DNA from: Laburnicola sp. R22_1
Taxonomy: Eukaryota > Ascomycota > Dothideomycetes > Pleosporales > Didymosphaeriaceae
NCBI GenBank assembly: GCA_014281115.1
Contig: JACONQ010000002.1
Coordinates: 4,526,001-4,590,000 of the forward strand
Direction of reading: 5' to 3'
DNA length: 64,000 nt
The notes under the pieces were generated by a model that was not told the DNA's origin, did not search any database, and was given only the letters and a program-made list of their open reading frames with translations. Position 1 is the stretch's first letter; every line of letters begins with the position of its first letter. The translations under genes and the position numbers were made by a program. Of this stretch, positions 19,488 to 30,601 are shown in pieces.

Positions 19488-21690
19488 TTCTATTAGTAGT
19501 CCGGATAGATTAGTCCGTCGGATAGTTTTTCTTAGTAACTTCGAGGTTCCTTATAACTTATTATAGAATACCACTAACGTTACTTTATAGTAACTCATAA
19601 TAATCTACTATAACTTATAATATACTAAGTTACTATTAATTTACTTTTTATATTATGCAGCCTTTTTACGCGGCTATAGTAGCCGCGCAAAGCTAAGGAG
19701 TCTTTCTTAGCAGTATAAACTTATAACAAGACTCTCTATAATATATAATATATTATCTACCATACTATATATAGGCAATATATAGTATACTTATTATAAT
19801 TTGTAGTAAAGTATACTATATCTTAAGTAGTACTTTATTTAATTTTTAGTTACTAAGTGTATACTATTGCAAGATAAAGTTAACCTATTATTTTTAGCCT
19901 TATAGTAACCTATAATAAAATCACTCTAATTTACTATTAACACTATCTAAAAATAAGCCGCTAAGGGTAATATTTAACTCCTTCTCTATTTCTTTATCTA
20001 TCTAATAGGTCCTTGCGTTCTGTCTAGACTCTCCGCACCTCCTATAGTAATATTATATTAAGGGATCTGCCTCTTCCTTACTACTACCTCGCGCTCTTTT
20101 TAACAACTTTACCCTAATAAAAGGGCTTTCTACTCCTAAATCTGCTCTCTAAGTAAAGCCTAGCGTCTTACCTTTCTAAATACGCTTTCTTTTACGCGTT
20201 TTTCGCTTTGTTAGAACCTTAATTTGCTTCTTAAGTTCCTTAATGCGGGTCTCTTAAAGTACACTATAGTAGAGCATAAGTTTAGCACCTTTTATAAGCT
20301 ATAAGTAGCTTAATTTAGCATTAGATAGAGACTAAATAAAAGAGTTACGTATAAGCTTTAACTAGGATCCAAACTTAAAAGTATTACTTAGGGTCCTGGC
20401 TTGCTATAGTGTATCTAATAGGGTACCCTAAGGTGGAGTGTGAATACGCACATTAAGGCGATCTACTACTACTAATACATCTAAAGAAATAAGTCTAGAG
20501 GCCTTAAAGGCTTTTTTATAATTTTCTAGTATAAATATATTAAAAAACGTGTTGTAAAAGGCTAGTAGAAAGCCTTCTTTGTTAATATAAAAGACGCGTT
20601 AGCACGCTAAGTTCTATATGCGCTGGAAGTACTTTAGCTTTAGTAGCGCGAAACAGACTATATTAAGCGGCTAGAGGATATAAGATAAGTGCGCTAGCAT
20701 ATAGAGTGTTAGGATCTTTTATTCTAGGCAATAATTCTTAAAATCCTAGGAGTGGTGGCTCTTATAGCTATTTAGAATAAGTAACCTCTATAACCCTACT
20801 ATGCGCGGCCTTATATACGCGTTAAAGTGCTTTAACTATGCAACTTTAAGCTTGCTATTAGTTTAGCCAGTCTTAGAGACTAAGAGCTTTTAATTATAGG
20901 AGATACTAGTCTCCTTATACTATGCTAAGATATAGACTTGCCCTTTACAGATAATAAAGGGCAGGGTAGTATACCTAGCAGCGCAAATACTCTAAATTAC
21001 TATCATCTACTTGCAGTTGCCTAGCTAAATAAGCGTAGATTAAGAACGTTTTTCTAAACTAGTTATAACTTTTATTAAGCTAATAACTCCTATCTAGAAA
21101 CCTATTTTATTAAAGTTATAGATATCTTTATTCTGCACTCTATACTTAGCTTTTATATTCTCTACTAGCTAAAACTATATGTTTATAACCTCTAGATCTT
21201 TCTATTATATTCTCTATTAGTTCTTTGCTTAATTAAAAGCTATTTTAAGCTTAGGTACGCGCTTTATAAAGCGCTAAGCCTAGTATTGTCCTATAGGGTC
21301 TCTGTGTCGCACAGCTAGCAGTTTGTTAGCTATATCTTCTACTTTACCTAGCTAGAGTGCAAATTCTTGCAAATCTAGATTAAGAATATACTATATAAGC
21401 GTCTGCTCTTTAGTTATAGTGAGCTTTGCCATACCTAATTGTGTATCTACTTAGGCGGTAATTCTATTAATTTAATTACTTAGTGTAGACTTTAGGATAT
21501 TATATGCTGTAGTAGCGCGTTATAGACTTGAAATTTGCTTATTCTAATAGGCGTAAAGGGTAAGCTTAATTCTGCCTTCTTAATTAGATAATAACGCATT
21601 GTGTTGTTAAGACATTATAATTTATAGTGAAGTGTTATAGTCTTAACAAAAACTATTTGGCGGACTAATCTGTTCGGGCTACTAATAGAA
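19488..21690 (-). mobile_element. Pogo/Fot-like DNA transposon Pg1
   Basis: TIRs of about 45 bp starting TTCTATTAGTAG, with TA target duplication (19486-19487 and 21691-21692). Direct motif repeat ATTAG at 19492 and 19509 (17-bp period). At 2203 bp it is about 350 bp longer than its relatives; the extra sequence lies between the left TIR and the end of the transposase frame and includes a GC-rich 8-bp inverted repeat (CGCGGCTA/TAGCCGCG, 19669-19687). TIR and protein are closest to Pg7. Confidence 0.8.
19990..21615 (-). pseudogene. Pg1 transposase remnant
   Basis: Minus-strand frame starting at the ATG at 21615 (followed at once by a TAG). With RIP stops read through it matches the Pg7 transposase start to end, including NALLSN..EGRI, a middle helix-turn-helix region and a decayed CCHC knuckle near the C-terminus (about 20000-20060) in which at least one Cys is Tyr (TGC to TAC). 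Many TAG/TAA codons; non-functional. Confidence 0.65.
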
Positions 21691-21826
21691 TATATTATAA
21701 GTTTAAAAAATTAATATATCTAAAATTTATTAGATTAGATTACTCTATTAGGTTATCTTATAATTTACGTAATATAAATACTAATATAAAATATAGAGTA
21801 GGTTTTAGACTATAATATAAACTAAA

Positions 21827-21925
21827 CGCTCTTTTTAATTACGAAGTAGAGGGCTCTGCTTTTTTGTTATATTATTTAAGAGAAAGACCTTTGTTATTCT
21901 ATCCCTAGATAGATAAATTAACGCT
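21827..21925 (+). mobile_element. Family X copy 4 (99 bp), perfect 12-bp duplication
   Basis: Flanked by ATATAAACTAAA at 21815-21826 and 21926-21937. Contains only the terminal 99 bp of family X, ending ATTAACGCT. Confidence 0.8.
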
Positions 21926-22040
21926 ATATAAACTAAAAACTATCTAATATAATTTAGTATTGGCTAAGTTATTAAGCTATTAAGAAAAATAGTTAGGTAC
22001 CTATTTACTAGCCTAATATAAAGAATAAAAAGTATCAATA

Positions 22041-25000
22041 TTAGAAAGAGAAATATTACAGACTTTTTAGTATATAGTATAATACTATAAGGGAAAGCTA
22101 AGCTCGGCTATATAGTTGCCGGCCATATAGGGATTTCGGCCACTCTACTAAAACGCGACACCTATACAAAACACGCGATATTTTAATAACGCCTATTATA
22201 ATTGCTATTAACTATATATAGATTTTAGCACTATAGCTGCTATAGCTACTGTAGCTCTCTCTATAGTGCTTAATATAGTAGATCTACTCTATTAAGCAAC
22301 TAAAGCCTTAGCTACGTATATAGCCTCTCTAATACTCTCTACCTCTATAAAGCGTTAATTTAGGTCTACTTAAACACGCTTTTAAGGACGCTAAGAGCTA
22401 GAAGTCTCTAGCTACTACTTAAGGCGTCTTTTCTCTGCTTCTAGTCCTGCAGCTTAAGTATTTGCAGCTGCTAGCGCCTTATCTACTTTTTATAAGAGTA
22501 GCCAAGTGCTACAACCTAGGGTTTTAAGGCTCTAGATGTCGCGCTGCGCTAAGTATAGATCCTAAGGACCTTAAGGAGTAGAGAGGAAGCTCTAAGGCTG
22601 CTGCTAGGGCTACTGCTAAGGCGTAGACGTTATAGACCTCTAAGAGACCTGCAACAAGCTAAGTATGTAATTAATGTTAAATAGGCAGAGACTAGTAGCC
22701 TACTAGCTAGCTTAAATCACACGCTCTGTAAAGCCTTTCGTCCTAGCTTAATAGTAGTAGGCAATAAAGCGTTCTTTCTTAATAGGCACGGCGTTGTTAA
22801 GCGACGCAAGCTTCTAGATCTAGCGTTAGTAACTAGACTTAATAATAGAGAAAGGAGCAAGATCTAGAGGCTATAGGACGTATAAGGAGTGCGCAGGTAG
22901 GTATAGGAGCTCGATTTAATGCTATTTATAAAGCCATAGAAACTCTATACTAATATGGCTGCTATGCCTATTAAGAATAAGGAGACAGTACTTGCTATTA
23001 CCTATAGCTATCTTAGGTATAAATATGCGCTATAGCCACTTAACACCTATTATATTTAATGTCTATCTATTCTCTAAGGTTATATAGAGCCAGCTAGGTA
23101 TGTAGGACAAGGAGAACTAGGTAGTCTATAGGGTCTGGCCCTTAAAGATAACTGCGCAGCGTAGTTTCTGCCCTATTACTAATATACACTTAATTATAGA
23201 GACCTACTTGCGATTTTCTAGAGACCGAATATAAGCCTTCTTTTTCTAACTACTAGAGAGTACTCTAGTGTTTATACATACTCCTAGAGCAAGCCCTATC
23301 TTATCCATATTCTAGATATCCTTATTGCGTATATTTAAGCGCTTTCTAGTCCTCTTAAAGAGCTCTAGAAAGGCGCGCACCTGCTCTAGAGTTGCTGCCT
23401 CAGCTTTCTAAGCCTCTAGCTTTCTACTAACTACTAAGGCGATGCGTGGCTAGTGCTGGATAAAGTGTGAGAGCTAGAGTTTGCTAATAGGCTAATTGTT
23501 GCTATTTATACGTAGGATTTAATTTGCTATTTCTTAAGCGCGAGTATATAAGGAAGGGCAAGCGCGCGCGTCTTCTTTAAGGATATAGTCTACTAGGAAG
23601 TCCTTCTATAGAGGAGTTAATTGCTGCTAGTATTAATAGCTAAGCGCACTATTTGTTACGCTACCTAGACAGCCTTAAAGTGTAGATTAAGGGATATTAT
23701 ATACCTTTACTATAGCGCGTAGACTAGAATAAAGACCTGCGTTAAAATCGCTAATAGCTAATTATATAGCTAGCTTACGAGCGTTTATTTTAATAAGTAT
23801 TGTTGGGAGATATTACGTGTTTTGTGCAGGTGTCGCGTTTTGGTAGAGTGGCTAGAATTCCTATATGGCAGGCAACTATATAGCTAAGCTTATAGGTAAA
23901 CTAAAAACGCATTAAAAAAAGATAAAGTAGCTTAGAGATAAATAGGTTAGACTAGAGACTATTTATTAATATGTGCAAATTAATTCCTCCTACTAAAAGT
24001 AGTTAATTACAAAATATACTAAGTACTAAAGTAATAATATAATACGTAGTTACCTATACACACACAATATAAAATCTATAACTAGAAATTAAGTGTTTAT
24101 CTATCTACTACCTAATAGCAATATATTTAATTATTGCGCAAGATCTTAAGGTTGCTATATTTATTTTTTGCTCTAAAGATGCTATTGCTATTACTACTAG
24201 ATATATAGTATTACGCCCCTATCTAGAAGATATAAATAATAATGCAGCTAGGTATAACGTAGCCAGGTATAACGGAGCTAGGTATAATAGCTAGACGCTA
24301 CTTAATATTAAAAACTATATAGTCTATACTAAGGACCTATATAATAAGTAGATAGCTACTATAGAATTAGATTGCTATATTAAGCAGAATATAGATGTTA
24401 GTACGCAGAAGCCTAGAATTAAAGGTAGAATAAGTCTTATAATATAGATTGCCCTATACTAATTTAGGTACAAGGTGCTTACAACTATTAAAGATAAGGA
24501 CTAAAAGAATATAGATATTTTTATAAAGTAAAAGTCTAGGCTAGTAGCTATATACTACTACGTAGCTTATAGGAGTAATTACTACTAAGGACTATAAGCA
24601 ATATTAGATCTCTAATTAATAGCTTATTGCTTCTATAATAATAGCTATACTAAGTAGGTGCTAGAGGCATAGAGGATATATAGGTACGCGTTTATACTAT
24701 AGAATTTCTATAGAAGATAGGTAGAGTAATAGCTAGGTGTCTAAAGGTTAATAAGTTAATAGATTATTAGTAAAGGATAGTAGGGTACTATTAGTATTAG
24801 GAGTGGACGCGCGCGCAATTTATTATATATTGTAATAGCAAAGCGTGCGTCTAAGAGTTCTAAGTAGTTAATTATCTAGTAACGCGGCAAAAGGTTAAAA
24901 GGTAAGTGTTACTTGTCTAGTAACGTAGTAGGCAGGTGGGTAGACGGAGTATTATTGTTATAGGTTATCTTAGAAACTAGGAGAGGTGTTAGAAAAACTT

Positions 25001-25153
25001 TAACGCACTTTAGTCCTAGGGCTTAGCACGCACATAACATTATATAATATTTTTTAGACGCTAGTAACGCAATAAAAAAACGTAGTAATTAAACACAGTA
25101 AGGTCACTTAAAAACTAATAAGTAGAGGCAGTTTATACTTCTGCCTAGGAGGG
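22041..25153 (-). mobile_element. Family Y copy b (full length, split by Pg2)
   Basis: Common terminus TAGAAAGAG at 22041 and the CCCTCC-type end at 25153 (plus strand ...CCTAGGAGGG). Flanks AAAAAGTATCAATA and AAAAACTATTAATA agree at 12 of 14 positions. Pg2 (22111-23880) is inserted 70 bp inside; the Y sequence resumes exactly after it. Plus-strand 24180-24720 can be read as one frame broken almost only by TAG/TAA, shared with copy e; its meaning is unclear because it runs against the orientation inferred from truncation. Confidence 0.65.
22111..23880 (-). mobile_element. Pogo/Fot-like DNA transposon Pg2
   Basis: TIRs of about 60 bp (left TATAGTTGCCGGCC, right the complement), TA duplication at 22109-22110 and 23881-23882. 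Motif CGGCCA repeats at 22120 and 22137 (17 bp). The minus-strand interior resembles the Pg4/Pg9 transposase, especially about 23170-23470, but is heavily RIP-mutated, with no frame longer than 60 codons. Confidence 0.75.
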
Positions 25154-25757
25154 AAAAAACTATTAATAATATATATAAATAGTAATAGTAGTATGGTAGA
25201 TTATTATAGGAAAATAGCACTAATTATTACTTAGAAAGTAGATATATTATATTCTATATATAGATTAAGTTATTAGGTTTTAGTAGAAAGAAACTGCCTA
25301 TTAAATTCTTAAGAGCTAATTAGGTACTAGCTTACTATATAATCTATATAGTAAAGTCTATTATACTATAGTAGTAAGAGTATAGAAAAGATAAGTAGTA
25401 ATAGTAAAATACTAAGATTTTAGAAAGTAGTATATAGTTTCCCTCCTAAGTAGGAGTATAAACTGCCTCTACTTATTAGTTTTTAAGTGGCCTACTGCGT
25501 TTAATTACTGCGTTTTTTATTGCGTTACTAGCGCCCATATAATATTATATAATGTTACCTTATATGCGCGCTAAGCCCTAGGACCTAAAGCGTACTAAAG
25601 TTTTACTAGCGTTTCTCCCCCTAGCTTTTAAGATAATAACTTATAATAATAACACCCTAACTTACTTATCTACCTACTGCCTTACTAGATAATTAACTTC
25701 TACCTTTTAATCTTTCGCCACGTTACTAGATAATTTACAACCTACTACACGTATACT

Positions 25758-25800
<43 letters not shown>
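25758..25800. repeat. (CTA)n microsatellite
   Basis: About 14 perfect CTA units inside Y copy c; copy a has only three to four units at the matching place. Confidence 0.9.
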
Positions 25801-25982
25801 CGTAATATATAATAAATTGCGCGCGTGCTTTTTACTTCTAATACTAAACAGTATATTATTATTCTTTGCTAACAACCTATTAACTTCTAAACATCTAGTA
25901 TTACTCTACTTATCTCCTATAGAAATTCTATAGAACAAGCGCGTATCTATATATGCCTAATACCTCTTATAACTATTCTATA

Positions 25983-27861
25983 ACGTACTCCACAACCGAG
26001 CGACTCACCCAACCGAGCGACTCACTTTTGCCAAGACCCCACCAAAACATGTACTATTCACGACAGTACAGAGTTAATACGAACTATTATCAATAGTCTA
26101 AATAGGCCAATCTATTCAGAATCTACTTCTGCAGGTTATTTACACGTTGTTCTATTGTGCCCAGGCTCGCCGCAGCGTCTACAGCGCTGTTGAGTTGGCT
26201 CGCCTCTATTAACGCGCGCCCTCTTCTTTGCCTTCTTGCCATCACTGCGCGCCGCAAAGTCCTTTAGAGTAGCTAGCTGCTGGCCCTCTTTAGCTGTAAG
26301 AGCTCCTTCTTGCTGCAATCGCTTTCTTTTGTGCGATTTACGTCGCGTGGCGGCCTTATTAGCAGCTTGAAGTTTGGCGTTGCGTTTGGTTATCAACACC
26401 AAAGAATGCCCTAACGTTATTAGCTCGGCGCCTTTGACGAGCTTTTCCACCGCCTTAACCATATAAGTTGGGGAACTATCCATATGCCTTTGAATCCTCT
26501 GCTTAACTAGTATTGATTGTGACCTAAGTTCTGTACTATTTTGCGGAGTTTGCGACTCCTATGTACTATTGCGAATAGTACATTCTGGAGGCGTACGCAG
26601 GCGGACGTTAAGCTGCGATAGTACAGCCTCTGGGTTGTGGGGCACTAGGCCAGCACCTTGAAAGCCTTCTTTGATATTACTTTTAGTAATTAAAGCCTTA
26701 AAAGCAGCAATAAAGCAAGGTAGGAACTTGATTTTAGTGATGTGCGTGATGTGGTTGCGCATCAGATTCTCGGCTTGGCGCCCATACGCCTTCTTTAACG
26801 GCGCAAAACAACCCACGTTAAGTGGCTGCAAGAGGTGCGACGAATGTGGAGGCATATAGAGAGTAATAATATTACTCTTTTTGTAGTAATCCTGGAATTC
26901 GAGCAAGTTGTGACTTTTGTGGCTATTAATAATGAGCAAACGTGCTTCACTAATAGTACGCCTCTTTGTATGCTTATTAAAGTGCTTTAGCTATTGCAGA
27001 CTAAGCTTATTTGTTGTCTAGCCGTTCTTAGAGACTGCAATAACCCAATTATGAGGTAGATCCTTCTCCTTATACTAGGCGGAGAGGTGGTGCTTGCCCC
27101 CGAAGATAATAAAGAGTGGGATCCACCACCCTATTACGTTGATGCCTTGGATGACTGTTGTCTACTCCCTATTACCCTGCTGCACCTGCTTTAGCCGTCC
27201 TCAACGCTTAGAGCCTGTGACTACTACTCTAGTTAATATTATGCCTATTATAAAGCCAGACTCGTTAAAATTATAGGTGTCCTTATCTAGGATACTATAC
27301 TTAGCCTTTATATTCTCCACAAGCTGGAACTAGCCTTGTATCACCTTAGGATCCTCCTGGAGGGCTCTCTTATAGTTGTACTTTCAATTAAACTTGACTT
27401 TAAGCTCTAGCTGGCGCTTAACAAAGTTTGGAGCCCAGTTATGGCCTATAGGGTTGCGATGCCGCTCAGCTAGCAAAGAATTGGCCATATCCTCCACAGC
27501 AGCAAGCTGTGGTGGGAATCCTCGTAAGTCTAGGTCGAGTACATGCTGTATAATCGCCTTCTCCTCTCTTATAGTGAGCTTTATTGTGTTGGGTGGGCAG
27601 TTGCGTTGGAAGGCGATTCTAGCGCGTTGTTAGCTAAGGGTCTTTTGAGGGATGTTATAGATGGCGGCAGCGCGTCTTTGCAAAAGTAACGCGTCTTGTT
27701 TGATAGCCTAGATTGCAAGCTATATACGAGCTTCGTTTGACGCTAGTAGTTCGTTGTGTTGTTGAGGCATCGCGTTGTACTATTAATGGTAGCACGTTTT
27801 GGTGGGGTCTTGGCAAAAGTGAGTCGCTCGGTTGGGTGAGTCGCTCGGTTGTGGAGTACGT
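25983..27861 (-). mobile_element. Pogo/Fot-like DNA transposon Pg3
   Basis: 1879 bp, TA duplication 25981-25982 and 27862-27863. Near-perfect TIRs of about 67 bp starting ACGTACTCCACAACCGAG. Motif AACCGAGCGACTCAC occurs at 25994 and 26011 (17-bp period). Inserted in Y copy c. Much less AT-rich than its host. Confidence 0.9.
26136..27770 (-). pseudogene. Pg3 pogo-like transposase, RIP-inactivated
   Basis: One continuous frame of 545 codons from the ATG at 27770 with no indels, interrupted only by RIP-type stops (for example TGA for Arg after KVKFN, TAG for Trp). Order of parts: N-terminal helix-turn-helix (about 30 residues in, RRAAAIYNIPQKTLSQ), CENP-B-type second HTH (ATGG-rich LDLRGFPP, NFVKR), a DDE_1 catalytic core, and a Lys/Arg-rich tail with a CCHC knuckle CRRCGEPGHNRTTC. 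All three catalytic Asp positions read Asn (NFNESGF, LLIINSHKSH, LQPLNVGCF). The enzyme would have cut and pasted the element; it is dead. Confidence 0.85.
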
Positions 27862-28301
27862 TATAGATCCTACTCTTATAATTACGCTATAGCTTTTCTA
27901 GATTGTATAGCCTTATTTAGTTATTTTAGAGTCTCTTATAACCTTTACCTATTCTCTTCTATTGCCTTTAAAAGTATATCTAGTAACCCTTATTAACATA
28001 GCTAAGTATAAGATAGGTAAACTAGTAGAGAGTAAGCTATAAGTTAAATTCTATGTGTGTGGTCTCTATATACTTATTAAGGTGGTAGGACTTTAATAAA
28101 CTAGCTAAGGTAATTTATTTGTTATACTACTTATATTCTACTACTATATAGTTAGTAATATTAGATGTTTAATCTTTATAATACTAATTCTAGCTAGCTA
28201 TATTATTATTATTATTTTTCTTATTGTATACGTATAGACGTGTAACTGCCCGCCTAGTAGTAATAGTGTTATTAGGGCGAGAAATAGCTATGCTAGATTA
28301 T

Positions 28302-28519
28302 TGTCAGATTGGATAGGTGATCCGAACAACTATCGTGAGTGGCAGGAGAGAGATGAAACAGCCCCTACCCAAATAGGGATAGTATGAAGGATTAGCCAAG
28401 AACCAAAACAGCGCACAAGCAGACCTCTAGAGGGAGGACACCTAAAAGAACAATAACAACCAATATTACACATTATTAAGATATGGACTTTATTTATTAA
28501 TAAACCCTTTAATCTAACA
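28302..28519 (+). repeat. Left copia LTR
   Basis: 218 bp, starts TGTCAGATTGG, ends AATCTAACA; collinear with the right LTR without length difference. Confidence 0.9.
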
Positions 28520-28814
28520 ATTAAGAGTCTCACTGCCTCTACCTTAAACACTAGAACAACTAGAACGCTAATACAACTTGAGCCGAAACGACGCAACATC
28601 GCACAGAACGATTAAAATCTATTAAGATGTTAACTACCCCAAATCGCGACCCCACAGTAATTCTTATAGACTATACCTAGTGGATCAAGTGGATCGCACA
28701 ACTGGAGTCGAAGTGTGTGTCGTTGAACGTCTGGTCGAAGATCGACCCCAAACAGATGGCCCAGCCACTCGCCAAACCTATCGCCCTAATTAGGCCCTTA
28801 ATAGTCGGCTATTA

Positions 28815-30601
28815 AGCTCGCGCACAAGGAACTCGCGCACCCCTAGTTCTCGCGCACCCCCACTAAATCGCGCCCCCTCACAAAGACGCGTATTTTATCA
28901 ACACTTCTTATTTAATATGGATATACGCGAGCAGAGTATACAATTTGCTATTGCGCAATATAATGCTGGCGTTTTTACAAGCCAACGAGCTGCCGCAAAG
29001 GCCTACGGTGTTTCTCCCTCCACCCTACGCGATCAACTAGGTGGCATGGCGAACAGACGCGCCAGCCACGCCAACCAGCAGCGATTGACACCGGATCAAG
29101 AAAGCTTCCTAGTAGAGTGGATTCTTGAGCAGGATACCAATGGCTACCCTCCCTCGCACGCGCGCGCTTGAGAAATGGCGACCCGAATTCTCCGTATGAA
29201 CGGCGACGTAGAGCCTCTAGGCAAAAGGTGGATGCAACACTTTATACAGCGCAACCCACGCGTTGCTTCTGTTATAGGGAGAAAGCTAGATACAAGCCGC
29301 GCTAAGGCAGCTACACCAGAACAAATTAACGCGTTTTTTGAGCTATTTGAGCGCGTCAGAATCAGGCTAGGCATACAGGCAGAGAATATCTAGAATATTA
29401 ATAAGACTAGTATTGCCCTTAGTGTAGGTACTAACTCCAGGGTGCTCGCAAATAGCCAAAAAAGAAAGGCTTACATTAAGTCGCCAGAGAATCGCGAGTG
29501 GGTCTTAATAATTGAGGCTGTATTAGCTATAGGGCAGAAGCTGCCCTGCGCTGTTATTTTCAAAGGCCAGAGCCTACAAACAACCTGGTTTCTAGCATCT
29601 ATACCAAATTGGCTCTATACAACCTTAGAGAATGGGTGGACCTCGTAGGAGATAGGCCTTAAGTGGTTGCGCCGGCTCTTTCTACCAGAATTAGCGCCTA
29701 AGGGTAGCCAATACCGGCTACTTCTCTGCGACGCGCATAGTAGCTATGTGAATATTAAGTTCCTCTGGGCTTGCAAGCAGGCTCGAGTAGAGCTTCTATT
29801 TCTACTAGCTTATTTAACACACCTCCTACAGCCGCTAGATCTATTAGGGTTCTTGGTTATTAAGTCGAACTATAAAAATCACATACGCGACCTGGTGAGC
29901 CTTGACAACGCCGCGCCTATTAAGAAGGCGCGCTTTATTAGCTACTACCACCTAGCCAGAGAGGAAGGCCTCTCAGAGAGGGTGATTCGGGCTGGCTGGC
30001 GCGCTGCTGGTCTTGTTCCCTATAACCCTAATCAGGTACTTCTATCCTCACAGGTTATAGGCAGGCCAGCAACGCCGCCACGCCTACCTCAGGACCTCAA
30101 CGCGATCAATACGCTCTATCGCACCCCTCAGAAACCTCAGGACGTGTACGCAACTTAGAAACATATTGAGAGGTTACAAGAGCTATTAAAACCTACGCGC
30201 TAGGCATTCCAAAAAATAAGCAAGGCAATAGCTATTAGCAATAGTCGAGCAGCAAAGTAGGAATTAATAATCTCTCGCCTACAGTATTAACTAGAGGCTA
30301 CTAGCTCTTAGAAAAAGTGGAAACGAATTACTGTAGATTACAACCAAAGATTTGCTGATATTGAGAGTATTAAGCGTACAGTTGATCAAGCTGCTGCTGC
30401 AGAAGCTCAGAGCTCTAGGCCTAGAGCTCAGAGGCGTGCTGTAGCTACAGGGAGGGCAGCGCCTAATACTACCTTTCAATCTATGTGTATAGAGTGGCAA
30501 TTAGAATAGGCGTTAATAAAATACGCGTCATTTTTGTGCGGGTGCGCGATTTGGTGGGGTGCGCGAGTACTAGGGGTGCGCGAGTTCCTTGTGCGCGAGC
30601 T
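28815..30601 (+). mobile_element. Pogo/Fot-like DNA transposon Pg4, twin of Pg9
   Basis: 1787 bp, TA duplication 28813-28814 and 30602-30603. TIR starts AGCTCGCGCACAAGG; motif CTCGCGCAC at 28817, 28832 and 28849. Inserted in the copia gag region. Pg9 has exactly the same length and layout in inverse orientation. Confidence 0.92.
28917..30509 (+). pseudogene. Pg4 transposase, RIP-inactivated
   Basis: Continuous 530-codon frame from ATG 28917 to TAG 30507-30509, without indels. N-terminal psq-type HTH (AAKAYGVSPSTLRDQ), CENP-B-type HTH (RLTPDQESFLVEWI, KRWMQHFIQRNP), DDE_1 core (second Asp kept in LLLCDAHSSY, third in HLLQPLDLLGF, first replaced by Asn in NINKTS), and a coiled, Arg/Gln-rich C-terminus without a clear zinc knuckle. 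Stops seen include TGA at 29169, TAG near 29391 and TAG at 29646. Pg9 keeps CGA and CAG at the first and last of these. Confidence 0.88.

Noticed and set aside
24180..24720. Coding gene in family Y
   Set aside because: The frame is broken by many TAG/TAA, no family is recognised, and it opposes the orientation implied by truncation; mentioned only as a possibility.
28520..28560. tRNA primer-binding site after the left copia LTR
   Set aside because: I could not match it to a specific tRNA without a search.
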